Source of the DNA: Luzula sylvatica
Lineage: Eukaryota; Streptophyta; Magnoliopsida; Poales; Juncaceae
Assembly (NCBI GenBank): GCA_946800325.1
Contig: OX326961.1
Span: forward strand, 44,715,415-44,779,414
Direction: 5' to 3'
Length of the DNA stretch: 64,000 nucleotides
Shown here: positions 45,127-56,922 of the stretch, piece by piece
How positions within the stretch are numbered: position 1 is the first letter of the stretch
Layout: each line of letters starts with the position of its first letter
The notes under the pieces: model-generated
What the model was told of the DNA's origin: nothing
The model's input: the letters and a program-made list of their open reading frames with translations, nothing else
Database searches by the model: none
Translations under genes and position numbers: made by a program

Positions 45127-48100
45127 GTCTTTCTTCAATAGTTGGCACATTGGTTGGGCGAGCTTGGAGAAGTCTTTGATGAAGCGCCTATAGAATCCCG
45201 CATGGCCAAGAAAGGATCGCACGTCTTTTACCGTCTTTGGATACGGAAGTGTCTTGATTACGTCGATTTTCGCCTTGTCGACTTCCATTCCTTTCTCCGA
45301 GATTAAATGACCTAAAACAATTCCTTCGCTCACCATGAAGTGGCATTTCTCAAAATTTAAGACAATGTTAGCTTCGATGCATTTTTCGAGTATTTGGGAT
45401 AAATTGCCTAAGCATGAATCGAAAGAATCTCCAAATACCGAAAAATCATCCATAAAAACTTCAATGAATTTGGAAATATAATCGGAGAAAATAGAAAGCA
45501 TACACCTTTGAAACGTGCCGGGAGCGTTGCATAGGCCGAATGGCATGCGTCGATACGCGAAGGTACCAAACGGGCACGTGAATGTGGTCTTCTCTTGATC
45601 TTCGGGTGTGACCGGTATTTGGAAATAGCCCGAAAATCCGTCGAGGAAGCAATAGAATGGATTTCCCGCGAGTCTTTCTATCATTTGATCGATGAATGGA
45701 AGCGGGAAGTGGTCCTTTTTCGTCGCCTTATTGAGCTTTCGGTAATCGATGCAAACTCGCCACCCGTTTGGAACTCGAGTCGGCACTTGATCACCTTCAT
45801 CGTTCTCAACTATCGTCATCCCCGTTTTCTTCGGCACTACGTGTATGGGCGAGACCCATTTTGAATCGGCGATGGGGTAGATTATTCCGGCGTCGAGTAG
45901 CTTGATCACCTCTTTCTTTACAACTTCCATCTTTGGCGGATTGAGCCGCCTTTGTGGTTCTCGCGAGGGCTTAGCATCGTCCTCGAGAAGGATTCGGTGT
46001 GTGCACATGGAGGGGGAAATGCCCGGAATGTCGGAGAGTGTCCACCCGAAAGCCTTCTTATTCCTTTTTAGCACTTCGATGAGTTTTTCTTCTTGCTCCT
46101 TTGCTAGGTTCGAGGCGATTATCACCGGCAAAGTTTCCGCTTCATCGAGAAAAGCATACTTTAGTCCAAAAGGTAATTTTTTCAATTCTAACCTTGGAGC
46201 TTGTTCGATTGAAGGTGGAGCTCTTTGCATCGGGATTTCGAGGTCTCTTAGAAAGAGTGCTTGATCTATGCCTTGTTTTTCTTCCAAATCCGGCTCGATC
46301 TCGAATGTAGGATTGTCATATCCTTCAAATTCCTCGAATAGTGGGTTCGAGCTCCATTGAAGGTTTTCGAATGAGCTATCCATGACCTCTTGTACACAAT
46401 CGTCGATCACGTCCATAGCGCTTAAGTTGAGTGTACCTACAATGGGTTCCTTTAGTTTGTCAAAAATATTGAATTTGATTACCTCATCATCGAACTCCAT
46501 TGTGAGCTCTCCCGCGTGTACATCGATCTTTGTGCGCGCCGTCTTCAAAAATGGCCGTCCAAGGAGAATCGGGGTTGAATCGCTACTCCCCTCATTCATG
46601 TCCAACACGTAGAAATCCGCAGGAAATAGCAATCCATTCACGGTTACTATCACGTCTTCGATCACTCCAACCGGTCGAGTCGTGGACCGATCGGCCAATT
46701 GGATCACAACTTGAGTATCGTCGAGGAGGCCTAGGTCAAGAGTCTTGAATATCGAGTATGGCATTACATTTATTGAAGCGCCCAAATCAAGCATGCATTT
46801 AGGTAACTCGTGTTGCCCGATTTTACAAGGGATAGCAAACATCCCCGGATCTTTGTGCTTTTGGGGGAGTCTCAAGATTGCCGAAACACTCTCCCCCACA
46901 CTAATCAACTCATCTCCCTTTGTCTTTCTTTTATTCGTGCACAATGCCTTGAGATATTTTGCCAAACGAGACACTTCTTTGATTGCTTCGAGTAGAGGAA
47001 TGTTTACCTCCACTTTCTTTAAGATGGCAAGCACGTCGTTGTTCGATTCGATTGGCTTTGGGAGACGACTCGGGAAAGGTGGCTTGACTTGAGTCGATTC
47101 GGTTTCTAGTTCTTGAGTTGGTAATGTCGCGGCTTGAGTCGGACTCTTCTTCGGTACCGGTACCTCGAGTTCCTTTTCTTCTTGTACCTCCTTGCTCTTC
47201 GAACTTTCGCCCACCTCTTTACCGCTTTGGAGCGATATTGCGTTCACATGCCTTTGCTCGGAAGGAGCCAACGATTGAGATTGGAGTCGAGATGTACCTT
47301 GGGTCTCGAAAACATTGAGTCGAGTAGCCATTTGATTCATTTGAGTCTCCAAGTTCCCCACATGGCGATTCGTGTTCGCAATTTCGCTCTTAAATTCTTG
47401 CTTCAATTCTTGCTTCATCGTTTCCATGTTTTTATTGACCCCCCCGATTTCTTGTTTGATTATAGAGGTTATACCGTTCATCATCGTCTTCATATCGAAC
47501 TCTTGTCCTTGTACCGGTTTCGGTATCGGTTGTGAAGCGTTCGGGTGTTGGTATGTGGCCGGCTTTGTAAACGGTTGTCGATACGGATCGGGTTGAGCAT
47601 TGTTCGTGTTTGACCATGAGAAGTTCGGGTGATTGCGAAGGTTGGGATTGTACGAATTGGAGGGCTCGAATTTCTTGTACGCGGCGTTTACGTCTTCGAC
47701 TAAGCTCGGGCACTCGTCCGTGTAGTGAGCACTAGCATTACAAACCCCACATTTCTTGGTTTCTTCTTTGCCCAAAGCTTTCATTATGATCTCGAGTTTA
47801 TCGTTAAGCACGTCGACATTGAGGTCGGTACATGCGTTAACTCGGTATTCCACGTTCTTCCTCGATTGCGAATTGGTTGCCGTGATCTCTAGCAATTTCT
47901 TAATTTCTTCGAGATCCTTGTTGGAGATACTTCCCCCCGCGGATGCGTTGAGGAATTGACTTTCCGAGTAGCCGAGACCGTTAATGAATTGCTCATAGAG
48001 GAATTGCGGTTCCACACTATGGCTTGGGCATTCTTCCTTCAAACGCATGAAACGATCGTAGTATTCGTGGAATGCTTCGTTCGGTTTTTGCGTTATTGCC

Positions 48101-48660
48101 AAAAGTTCTCGCCTTATAGCCGCCAATCGAGAGGCCGAATAGTACCTCTCCTTGAAGAGGTTTGCTACTTCGTTGAATGCGAGAGGGCCTCTAAGCGTGT
48201 AGAACCAATCCTTGGGTCCTTCACCTAATGAGTAAGGAAAAAGAAGAAGAAGAATGTCACTAAAAGCTTCATAATTCGAATATATGTTTAGTTGAATCTT
48301 GAAATCCTTTAAGTGTTTATGAGGGTTTTCCGTGGCTTTCCCGTGAAAAATAGGCAATGAGCCTATAATGCTCGGATCCACTTTGAAATTCGGTATATTG
48401 GGCCTAATAAAATTATAGTTATCTTCCACATTTCTAGGTGCTACTAATTCTCTCAAGGTTTTTGGCCTTGGAGCTCTTGTTTCATCACCCATATTTGAAT
48501 TTAAATGAGTAGAGAGAAAAGAAAAAGTTTGAGTTTGAAGTTGAGGTTCGTCTTGATCTTCTTGTGTCGGTTCCTTGCTCTTCTTAGAGCTCTTGTTCTT
48601 TCTTTCGATTTCCTTGACAAATGGAAGTAATTCGCCTTTTCGCGATCTTGTGTTGTGCAT
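45088..48660 (-). pseudogene. G4 gag-protease-RT frame fused into LTR sequence
   Basis: A 1,190-residue open frame from MHNTRSRKGELL. Gag core (LPIFHGKATENPHKH), knuckle CGVCNASAHYTDEC (near residue 305), protease MLDLGASINVMPYS (near 620) with LLGRPFL downstream, and RT palm with FMDDF (near 1,070). After QLLKKD the frame runs 13 codons into LTR sequence and stops. An in-frame upstream Met at 48,678 exists; I start at 48,660 because that is the conserved gag start in G3. Gag and protease look intact, but without RNase H and integrase the copy cannot mobilise itself. Confidence 0.85.
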
Positions 48661-48771
48661 AAAGCTTTCTTCTTTCACCTAGATTGTCACAAGAGAAACA
48701 AAGAAGTGAGTAAACAAATTTATGAATTTAAATCTCAAGTTTCGATCTTAAAATATTGACTTAAACACCGC

Positions 48772-48789
48772 TCCCCGGCAGCGGCGCCA
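48772..48789 (-). other. G4 primer binding site (tRNA-Asp)
   Basis: Reverse complement TGGCGCCGCTGCCGGGGA, two bases from the LTR end, as in G1 and G3. Confidence 0.8.
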
Positions 48790-48791
48790 TT

Positions 48792-49952
48792 TGATGAGCG
48801 GGTTTTTGGCGTGTTTAATATGTCGTTGTGGTAAAACCCCGAACAATCAACAAAATTTGTAATCTAAGTTTGTACAGTGGCAAATGTATAGATTCGTTCC
48901 ACGGGGAGCAATTGCGTCAAAATTTGGATCAAAATGGATGAGAAATAACGAAGAAAATTCACAGAAGATAGTCCGTTACAACGGAGTTAAGTTCCGTTAC
49001 AACGGAACTTAGGGTTATGTTTAACGTGGAGATTGAAAAGAACGTCCGTTACAACGGAGGAACTTCCGTTACAACGTAAATAGGTAGTCCGTCGTAACGG
49101 ATAGGAGTAGCGTTATAACGGATTGGTTAATCCGTTACAACGTACTTGTATGTCCGTTACAACGCACTAGTATGAGTGATATTGAATGTTTTTCCTTGCT
49201 GGTCCGTTACAACGGAAATAAAGTGCGTTACAACGGAGTACCAACAGACTGAAAGTCAGGTACAAACCGAATGGTCCGTTACAACGCAATTTAGGTTCCG
49301 TTACAACGGAACTAGTTCTGGTTTTCGAAATTGTAATTTGAATTGAGGATTGAATTGAGGGTTTGTTTTGAGATTAAACTAAGGGTGATTTAGGCTAAAT
49401 TCAAGGCAGTAATTAAGAGTAAGAGATCAAGTAACACATCAACAAAGATTCGATTCAAGTAACAAGGATTCATTCAAGCAAACAAAGGATTCAAACAAGA
49501 AAAAGATTCACACAAATCCAAGTAATTTTATGCTACAAGAAATGCAAGAAAGGAAGGAAAACACCTAGAGAGATGAAGAGAGCTCCGAGTCTCGTCTTGA
49601 GTGCCTTCCTTGTTGTTCGAGTTGCTAGAGAGCTAGTCAAAGCGCCCAACAATTTCCTTTCGTACCGATCCACCCGTCAATAGAAGTGAGCTTCGTACCG
49701 GTTGGGTGGGCTCGAGATGTGCAAAGGTCGATTGAAAAGAAGCTTCCAACCAATCACGCCGAGAAAGCTCGACTCCTTGCTTGTGAAAGTTCGAATGAAA
49801 TAAGTTTCACCCTAATTCCACAACTTTTCCTTAGCCGAAGTGTAAACCGATTCACCGAATGAAGTGAGCTTCTATTCGGTGATCGATCTTAGAAAATTAT
49901 CGTTCATAGTTGCAATTCTTACTTGTTCTTGAAAGTTCTTGGACTTGCTTAA

Positions 49953-50023
<71 letters not shown>

Positions 50024-50482
50024 GGAGTAAAAGAGCGTGCCAAACTCGTGGCCCTTGTGGTCCTATTTATAGCACTCATGGAGTCTTCTTATTGGCCACG
50101 AGTTGGTGGAGAGGATTGGGGGTAAGGAGGTAATTCCCACCAAAGGTAGGTGGGCAGGATAAGGGATAAGGATTGAGTGGTTTTCGTGTAGACTTTTGTG
50201 TAAGTTTCTATCATGATGATTGTTTGCCTCCCGTCTCATTCATTAACCGAATATATCGGTGTAATATATCGTTTTCACTCCTCTTGATGTGTTGGAGACA
50301 ACTACACTCTCCAAATTCCCAGAAATTCCTTCTAATTCCTGTGATTAAGCAATAAAACACACTTAGTGAAGAAATATTCATGTTATCTCAAATATGATTA
50401 ATAAAGTATATAGAATTGCTCTTCACAAGGGCTAAAATTCCTAAATTAAGCATCAAATTTGTGCCTTATTTGCCTCACATCA
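48792..50482 (-). repeat. G4 5' LTR, flanked by both a primer site and a polypurine tract
   Basis: 1,691 bp. The minus strand starts TGATGTGAGGC and ends GCTCATCA. A GA (CT on the minus strand) microsatellite lies at about 49,956-50,020, just downstream of a TATAAATA-like box near 50,066-50,073. A CCGTTnnAACGG cluster lies at about 48,970-49,312. Confidence 0.85.
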
Positions 50483-50955
50483 AATACCCCCACACTTAAA
50501 TCCTTGATCGTCCTCGATCAATTGGAATATAAAAGTCAAGCATAAGAGAGAATTGCATAAGATTTTGTTGAAATTATATTGTTGGTTCGAAAACTAATTT
50601 CACAAGGCAAATTGGTTTACTCTTATTTCATAATGATTACTAATATTTAGAGAGATATAGGTCGACCAAATATAGAATCTATTTCAATAAATTGCACAAA
50701 TTCGAAGAGTTTACTAGAGCAAATGATCTCAACCGAAAAAGATGATTAAACACCATCATTCAATTCTTTTCACTCCACAATTCACAAGGATCTTCATGAA
50801 AAAGTATTAATGAAAACCAATTTTTCCGTTTTACAAAAATCGTTTCTTAAGTGTAAATTGTCACTTTTAAACCGTTCGGTACGTTAGTACTTGGTTCATC
50901 TTCGATTTCTACTAAATTTTCCCAATTTGCGCTCAAATTTTGAACTCTTTTTTCT
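50483..50955 (-). other. Athila-like 3' internal sequence with polypurine tract, inverted
   Basis: Read on the minus strand this matches 58,050-58,490 of G1 (GATCATC-rich spacer, GACGATCAAGG, then GTGTGGGGGTATT) and runs directly into the LTR start at 50,482. No coding frame. Sequence right of about 50,955 is in the opposite orientation, marking an inversion or fusion breakpoint. Confidence 0.65.
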
Positions 50956-51624
50956 TTCCTTGATTTACATGACATTCACTAAATTCATAAGTTTCCCAAA
51001 TTGAAATTTTCACAAAATATTTGAAGGAGTTGATTGAGATCTTGAAGAGATTCTTTTGGGATTCAAACCCTAATCAATGAATTCACTAAATTCATAAGTT
51101 TTGACGATTTCATCAATCCTTGATTTACATGACACACCATTTTCATAACTTAAACCCATATTTCACTTGAAATTTCTAAAAGCCTTGTTTCAACCACTTT
51201 AGTATGTTTTGCTTAAATCTAAAATTTGACCAATTGCACTTAAGAGATCTCGACCGTTCATGGGGATTTGAGATTGCATTAATGGGAACCGAATTGTGCT
51301 CAATGCTTGATTCGTGAAGCCCATACACCTTGATTAAGCGGTCTTGGTCGAACCGTAACCATTGGTCGGCTAAAGGGGTGCATGGGTCATGATAAACCAA
51401 AGTATCCGGTCTTGGTCGAACCGTAACCATTGGTCGTGCGAAAAAGTTTTCTATGGTCACGGGTTAAAGTGCTTAGATTGTCGAATCCGTGTGGTTGATT
51501 AAGCGGTCTTGGTCGAACCGTAACCATTGGTCGGCTAAAGATCACACGGATCCATGGGGTTTGATTAAGCGGTCTTGGCCGAACCGTAACCATTGGTCGG
51601 CTAAAGAACAACATGGGGACCATC
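50956..51624 (+). other. Athila-like 3' spacer with tandem repeats
   Basis: Plus-strand sequence homologous to G1 spacer at about 20,735-20,967 joined to 55,890-56,290, but here uninterrupted, i.e. the pre-insertion state of the AATTG site occupied by C2. Four copies of a unit containing GGTCGAACCGTAACCATTGG lie at about 51,330-51,610. It joins C2 gag sequence at about 51,625. Confidence 0.65.
51330..51610. repeat. Tandem repeat with GGTCGAACCGTAACCATTGG core (array 1)
   Basis: Four units spaced about 65-90 bp. Three are GATTAAGCGGTCTTGG... ending GGCTAAAG; one variant ends CGTGCGAAAAAG. Array 2 at 55,990-56,270 has the same order of units. Confidence 0.85.
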
Positions 51625-52971
51625 TAAGCAATACTAGTCTATAAAGGCAAAAAGAAGACCAAACAACTCGGTAACGCTAAGGCTTTAATTGTCACATCGG
51701 ATCCATGGGGAGATTCGGAAAGCTCAAACTCATCTTCCGACTCGGAGTATAATGGTGTACACACAATCGCAAATGCAACCCTAATGGCGGAATGCACTCA
51801 TTCGATGGATGATGTGGTAGAAAGAGCCATTCAAGCAATGCTCCTCCAACGAGGTCCAATACCGAGACCACGTGCACCACACTCTCCGAGCGTCACCTCT
51901 CATGCATCTACATCCAACCCATCGCCGGACCAAGATCATGAGGTATTTCTTAAACCAATAATATATTCAACTAGTTCAACCTCGGATTCATGTTCCTCAC
52001 CAAAATTAAACTCACAACTCGAACTTGAATCATTCGACGCTCTCTTAAGAGACGTGGATGAACCAAGTCCAAATGAGAGAAAGGTCGAGAGCACAATTCT
52101 AGCTCTAAATGCAAAGGTAGTTTCCCTAGAATTATCGGTCAAAGCATACCAAGCACAATTGAAGGAATTCCAAGGTTTTTCAAAGTGTGAATGCAAGAAC
52201 CTCAACCTTGAGATATCTCACCTAAGATTAGAACTCCAAAACTCCAAAGTAGAAAATGAATCCTTGATGAAGGCTCGTACATCATGCGCACCAATCACCC
52301 CGTCATTGGATCAAATATTGAAAGGGGCGTTAGTGGGACAAAAGCCAAACGACAAGTCGGGTCTCGGGTTCAAAAAGGAGAGTAAACCCGGCCTCTCAAA
52401 ATCAAATGATCAAAAAGGTAAACGGGAGAACAATCAACGAAACAATCGCGGAAATGCATTCATATACCGTGATCAAAACAAAGGTAAAAATGTTAGAATG
52501 GAACACCCTACACATAATTGGTTCTATCATAGGGATAACCATTTTACGCAACCATCATCCCATAGACGTACCGATTTGGGACGACCCGAGTGTTGGTTTC
52601 AACGAGGATCAAATGGGTATTTTTATGAGGTGAATTACCCCGCCAACCGTCCATATCAACCGAGGGCTCCTAGACCTTACAACCATACACGCAAACCTTT
52701 TCAACCGAAAAACAATTTTGTCAACTCAATCAAACCGATACCTCAAAAGAAACCCCTAACAAACCAACTCTCAAATTACTTTGTCAAGAGTTCCGAAACC
52801 ATCAACAAACCGACAATTGCTTTTTGCAATTATTGTTGCAAGTCAGGACACATATCCACGAGTTGTGATCTTCGCCACCCAAAATCCACTACAAATTTTG
52901 TATGGATGCGTAAAGATAGACACACTATGGGTCCCTCCACCTCAAAGGGTGTTGGACCATCAAGGACCTAA
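51625..52971 (+). pseudogene. C2 gag C-terminal part
   Basis: The open frame begins at the junction and ends at 52,971. It matches C1 gag from about residue 345 onward: Ser/Asp-rich stretch, coiled-coil-like LRLELQNSKVENESLMKA, a basic NRGNAFIYRDQNKGK region, knuckle CNYCCKSGHISTSC and the WMRKDRHTMGPST tail. The N-terminal gag core and first knuckle are missing. It shows the long gag with C-terminal knuckle is a shared trait of C1 and C2. Confidence 0.78.
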
Positions 52972-54118
52972 ATCATGTGTGAAAAACTCACTCCCTCTCC
53001 TCGCTACCGTGAGTAAATCATTGAGGGGGAGTGTGAGTACAAGAATTCATATTAGATTAAATTCCAATATGAATTCCCTATATTGTTTATATATAATTAT
53101 CTACATACTTACAAAAGGCCGAGAAAGGTGTGTTACGTTCATGTAGGCACACAAGAACGAAGAGAAAAGCCGAAGAGCTCATCGTATATAAACGCTTAAA
53201 TAGCTACCATAGAGCAAAATTGAACTCTAGGAATCGATCAAGAACTCTCTTTTGTAAGCTTGGTTCTCGGGTCCATGACCAGAGCAAAGGTATAATCGCT
53301 TTGTAAATGAGTCAATGATTATAGTTATTTATAGTTATATAAACGCATCATCGATTGTCATGGATACTCACATGCGCATTTTCTAAAAATTCTTTGTACA
53401 CAAATTTTTGAAGAAATGCATACATTCATATCCATAAAACATATTTTGAATAAAACATATAATTTTGGAAGTTATGACACACAAAGGCTCTTCAAAAATC
53501 AAAAGTTAAAAACTTCATCTCACAAGAGAGTCCGTTACAACGCACAAATGTGCGTTACAACGAAACTAAGAAGACAAGCTGAAAACCGGAAAAATCACAT
53601 GTTCCGTTACAACGGATCAACCAATCCGTTGCAACGAACGTGTGCGTTACAACGAACATATTTTGTTGTAACGGAATTCTACAATGCCTGTTCAATTACC
53701 CCCCAATTCAACTGTTACGTTACAACGGATAAACCAATCCGTTGCAACGGACATGTCCGTTACAACGGACTTACTGCGTGGTAACGGACTGCTGAAATAC
53801 CAGTTAAATACCCCCAAATCGACAGTTGCGTTACAACGGAACTTCACTTACGTTGCAACGGACTTGGCGGTAACTGCAATAAAATTCAAGGGACGGCTCT
53901 CTCTCTCTCCACTCTCCTCACCTTCTCCCTCACTCTTCACGATAAGAAACCGTTCTCCTACCTTCTCCTGTCGACTCCACTTCTCCAAACTGGTACCACC
54001 TCTCCTCTCCTCCTTCCTTCTCCCTATTTAAACTCCCAACTACACTCCATTGAGATCTAAACACCCATTTCTCTCTCGAAAACCCTATTTAACTCAAAAC
54101 CCTATTTCTCTCTCGAAA
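52972..54118 (+). promoter_or_regulatory. C2 inter-gene spacer with palindrome cluster
   Basis: No gene. CCGTTACAACGG, CCGTTGCAACGG and mutated forms cluster at about 53,530-53,865, matching the centre types of the C2 LTRs rather than those of C1. A TATTTAAAC box (about 54,025) and a CT-rich leader precede the second gene. Inferred internal promoter. Confidence 0.55.
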
Positions 54119-54586
54119 ATGTCTACCAAGAGATCTAAACGTCCATTACCAACCGGCAATCGCCGATTCGAATTCAACAACACCGAAAACAACTATCTCT
54201 TCGAATCAATTACGCGGGCACGCAAATTTCACGAAGAGTTCAAAGAACGTCCGGTAGCCAAATGTTTCTACGTGGAAATTCCTCCCGAGGCTATCACACT
54301 TCGCGGTGCCGTGCAACCTCGCATCAACAATTGGAGTATCGGTGGGTTGTGTAGTCTTCAATACCCCACATACAACCAAATCGTGCGTCTTTTCTACTCT
54401 CACGCCACACATGACGACGACAACAAATGTATTCGAAGCTATGTTCTCGGTAAGGAATTAACAATTTCGGAGGCAAATTTAATCGAATGGCTCGGTCTAT
54501 CCCCGGATGGTGATCGATTCTATGTGAGTCGCGGTGACTCGTATCACGGTGATGACTCGGAAGAAATGGAGAAAATCAAGACATAG
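54119..54586 (+). pseudogene. C2 second gene, N-terminal part ('putative plant transposon protein'-like)
   Basis: Starts MSTKRSKRPLPTG (basic). The core resembles C1: RFEFNN ... FHEEFKERPVAKCFYVEIPP ... IVRLFYSHATHDDDNK ... SYVLGKELTISEANLIEWLGL. After about residue 150 it runs into LTR sequence at about 54,575, with a short shared AAAATCAAGAC at the junction, so the C-terminal half and the first part of the 3' LTR are deleted. Confidence 0.75.
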
Positions 54587-55889
54587 ACATAGAATTGCGA
54601 AGAAGATCAAGACATAGAAGATTCCGCAAGTTGGGATAGCTACCTAATCATCAATACAATATATAGGTGTCTCTAAACTTGTTTAAAAGATTAAACTCAA
54701 TGAAAAAGTACTTGAATTCAATTAAAAAGGCTGAAATCAGTATGTCCGTTGCAACGGAATTCCAGTCCGTTGTAACGGAACTACTCGATTTATTCAACAT
54801 GGAAAAAACCAGTATAGTCCGTTGCAACGTAATCACCAATACGTTGTAACGGACATGTACGTTGTAACGGAACTCTATCTCCGTTGCAACGTTATTTTAT
54901 TTCCAATGAGGAAGCCTGTCACAGAAGAATGTCCGTTGTAACGGACATTAATGTCCGTTATAACGGACATCAAGGCTTCACTTCAGTATAAACTTCCACA
55001 TAAGTTCGTTGCAACGGATTAACCAATCCGTTGTAACGGAACCCCTCACCACGTTGTAACGGAAAACTCTCTGTTGCAACGGGAATTAAAACCAAAGCTG
55101 AAGTGTTGTCTCAGTAGCATGTCCGTTGGAACGGACTCAAGTCCGTGGCAACGGACTAGCTAACACAGACTTCCGTTGCAACGGACTACGTTCCGTTACA
55201 ACGGACTGTGCAATAAATTCAAGTACGGCAGCCATAACGGCTAGTTTTTTGAGAGTTCCGTTGCAACGGAACATATGTTCGTTGCAACGGACTATTCAGA
55301 AAAAGCAAGTGAGGGAAGGGACTATGTGTTCTATAAATAGAATCCTTCCCTCATTCTCTCTCATCACTTCATCTATCCAAATTATAACTTCCAAAGAGAG
55401 AAACCTTGCTATACCATTGAGCTAAACAATCTTCTAAACCATTCTTAGAGATTAGATTTCCCTCCTCATCCTCCAAATACTATTCCCAACTTGCGTGACC
55501 GATCACGTTTAGTTAGTATTTAGAAATTGTAATAGGCTAGTACCAAGAGTGTAAAGCCCGCTATAGATCGATAGAAAACGTGTAAATCGATCTAGGCAAA
55601 ACCTTGTACGAGTGAGTTGGAATTCAATCGAACGCCGAAAAGGCACAAGGCATTCCCGGAGACGTAGGTACTCGCAATTAGTTGAATCGGTCAATTAAGC
55701 GAGTAAAGGGTGAGTTAAAGCTACAAAGCAACCACCTACCGAACTCCGTAATAAACATCGCGTGTTCGGTATTTTCATTTCATTATTACTTAAATTTATA
55801 TTCCGCACTAAATTAGAATTTGTATACCTAGTCGAAAATTGCCCACTAGGTTACCTATTCACCCCCCTCTAGGTTAGAATTAATCAACA
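54580..55889 (+). repeat. C2 3' LTR, left end deleted
   Basis: Matches 21,125-22,217 in the 5' LTR nearly base for base, then continues to its true end TTAGAATTAATCAACA. TATA box at 55,332-55,339 with the palindrome cluster at about 54,741-55,293 upstream. Confidence 0.85.
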
Positions 55890-55894
55890 AATTG

Positions 55895-56409
55895 CACTTA
55901 AGGGATCCCAATCGTTCATGGGGATTTGAACTTTAACTAACGGGAAACAAGTTGCGCTCAAGGCTTAATTCGTGAAATCCATGCAAGTTGATTAAGCGGT
56001 CATGGTCGAACCGTAACCATTGGTCGGCTAAAGGGTTGCATGGATCTATGGAAAACCAAAGTAGCCGGTCATGGTCAAACCGTAACCATTGGTCGTGCGA
56101 AAAAGTTTTTTATGGGCCACGAGTTAAGTGCTTAAATTGTCGAGTCCGTGTGGTTGATTAAGCGGCCTTGGTCGAACCGTAACCATTGGTCCGCTAAAGA
56201 TCACACAGATCCATGGGGTTTGATTAATCGGTCTTGGTCGAACCGTAACCATTGGTCGGCTAAAGAACCACATGGGGACCATTTAAGCACTAATAAACAA
56301 AGAATGAAAAAAAGAGTTTTTACAATTAAAAGAGATGGCCACTCTAAAGAATAAAGAAAGAAAGAAAAGAATAAAATAAAAACAAAAAGGCGAGCGCAAT
56401 TTGGGGAAA
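55895..56409 (+). other. G1 3' spacer with tandem repeats (array 2)
   Basis: Continuation of G1 after C2. Four GGTCGAACCGTAACCATTGG-type units (one with GGTCAAACC) lie at 55,990-56,270, then a purine-rich AAAGAAAG stretch. No coding frame. It ends at the TTTAG target site of the next solo LTR. Confidence 0.7.
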
Positions 56410-56414
56410 TTTAG

Positions 56415-56878
56415 TGATAAGAGGAAAATAAAACACCTTTTTGATATCTAATTTGGGGATTTTAGCCCTTTTGAATCACAACTTTATATATACAATTGTT
56501 CATATTTGAGATAACAAAAATATTTCTTCACTAAGTGTGTTTTATTGCTTAATTACAGGTTTTAGGGGGAAATTCTCGACAAACCAAGAGTGTAGTTGCC
56601 TTCGTCTCCTCGCGCCGTTAAAATCGATATATCATACCGACCAATTCGGTACACGTGTGAAGGAGAAGGCAAATAATCATCATCATAAGAGATTGCACCA
56701 AACTCTACTCGAAAACCACTCACACAATTGCCACTCTACAGCCCCACCTACCTCACCTACCACTCCCAACTACCCTCAATCCTCTCACCCATCTCTCGGC
56801 CAATGGGAAAGCCTCAATGACACTATAAATAAGACCCCAAGGCCTATGGGAAGACCCCCCCTCCCTCGCTCTTCGGAG

Positions 56879-56922
<44 letters not shown>

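Larger units (their letters stand above)
44259..50482 (-). mobile_element. G4: Athila-like element on minus strand, internally deleted
   Basis: Read on the minus strand: full LTR (50,482-48,792), primer site TGGCGCCGCTGCCGGGGA (48,789-48,772), an open gag-pol frame (48,660-45,088), then a direct jump at about 45,127 from RT into the middle of the 3' LTR (45,126-44,259). The deletion removed RT thumb, RNase H, integrase and the left part of the 3' LTR. LTR copies are nearly identical, so it is recent. No matching target duplication: left flank is AAAGG, and on the right the LTR is preceded by a polypurine tract of another element copy. Confidence 0.82.
20973..55889 (+). mobile_element. C2: non-autonomous copia element, TSD AATTG, broken by nested DNA
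   Basis: The outer ends are TGTTGG and CAACA, flanked by AATTG (20,968-20,972 and 55,890-55,894). Still present: most of the 5' LTR (20,973 to about 22,217), a gag C-terminal part (about 51,625-52,971), the N-terminal part of a second gene (54,119-54,586) and most of the 3' LTR (about 54,580-55,889). The 5' LTR end, primer site and gag start are gone. The middle holds D, G3 (with C1) and the inverted block G4. Layout and sequence are related to C1. Confidence 0.8.

Noticed and set aside
45088..48678. G4 frame as a functional host gene because it is long and open
   Set aside because: It is gag-protease-RT of an Athila-like element, truncated and running into LTR sequence.
49910..50133. Open frames rich in Arg-Glu (RERERE)
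   Set aside because: They are translations of a GA microsatellite inside an LTR.
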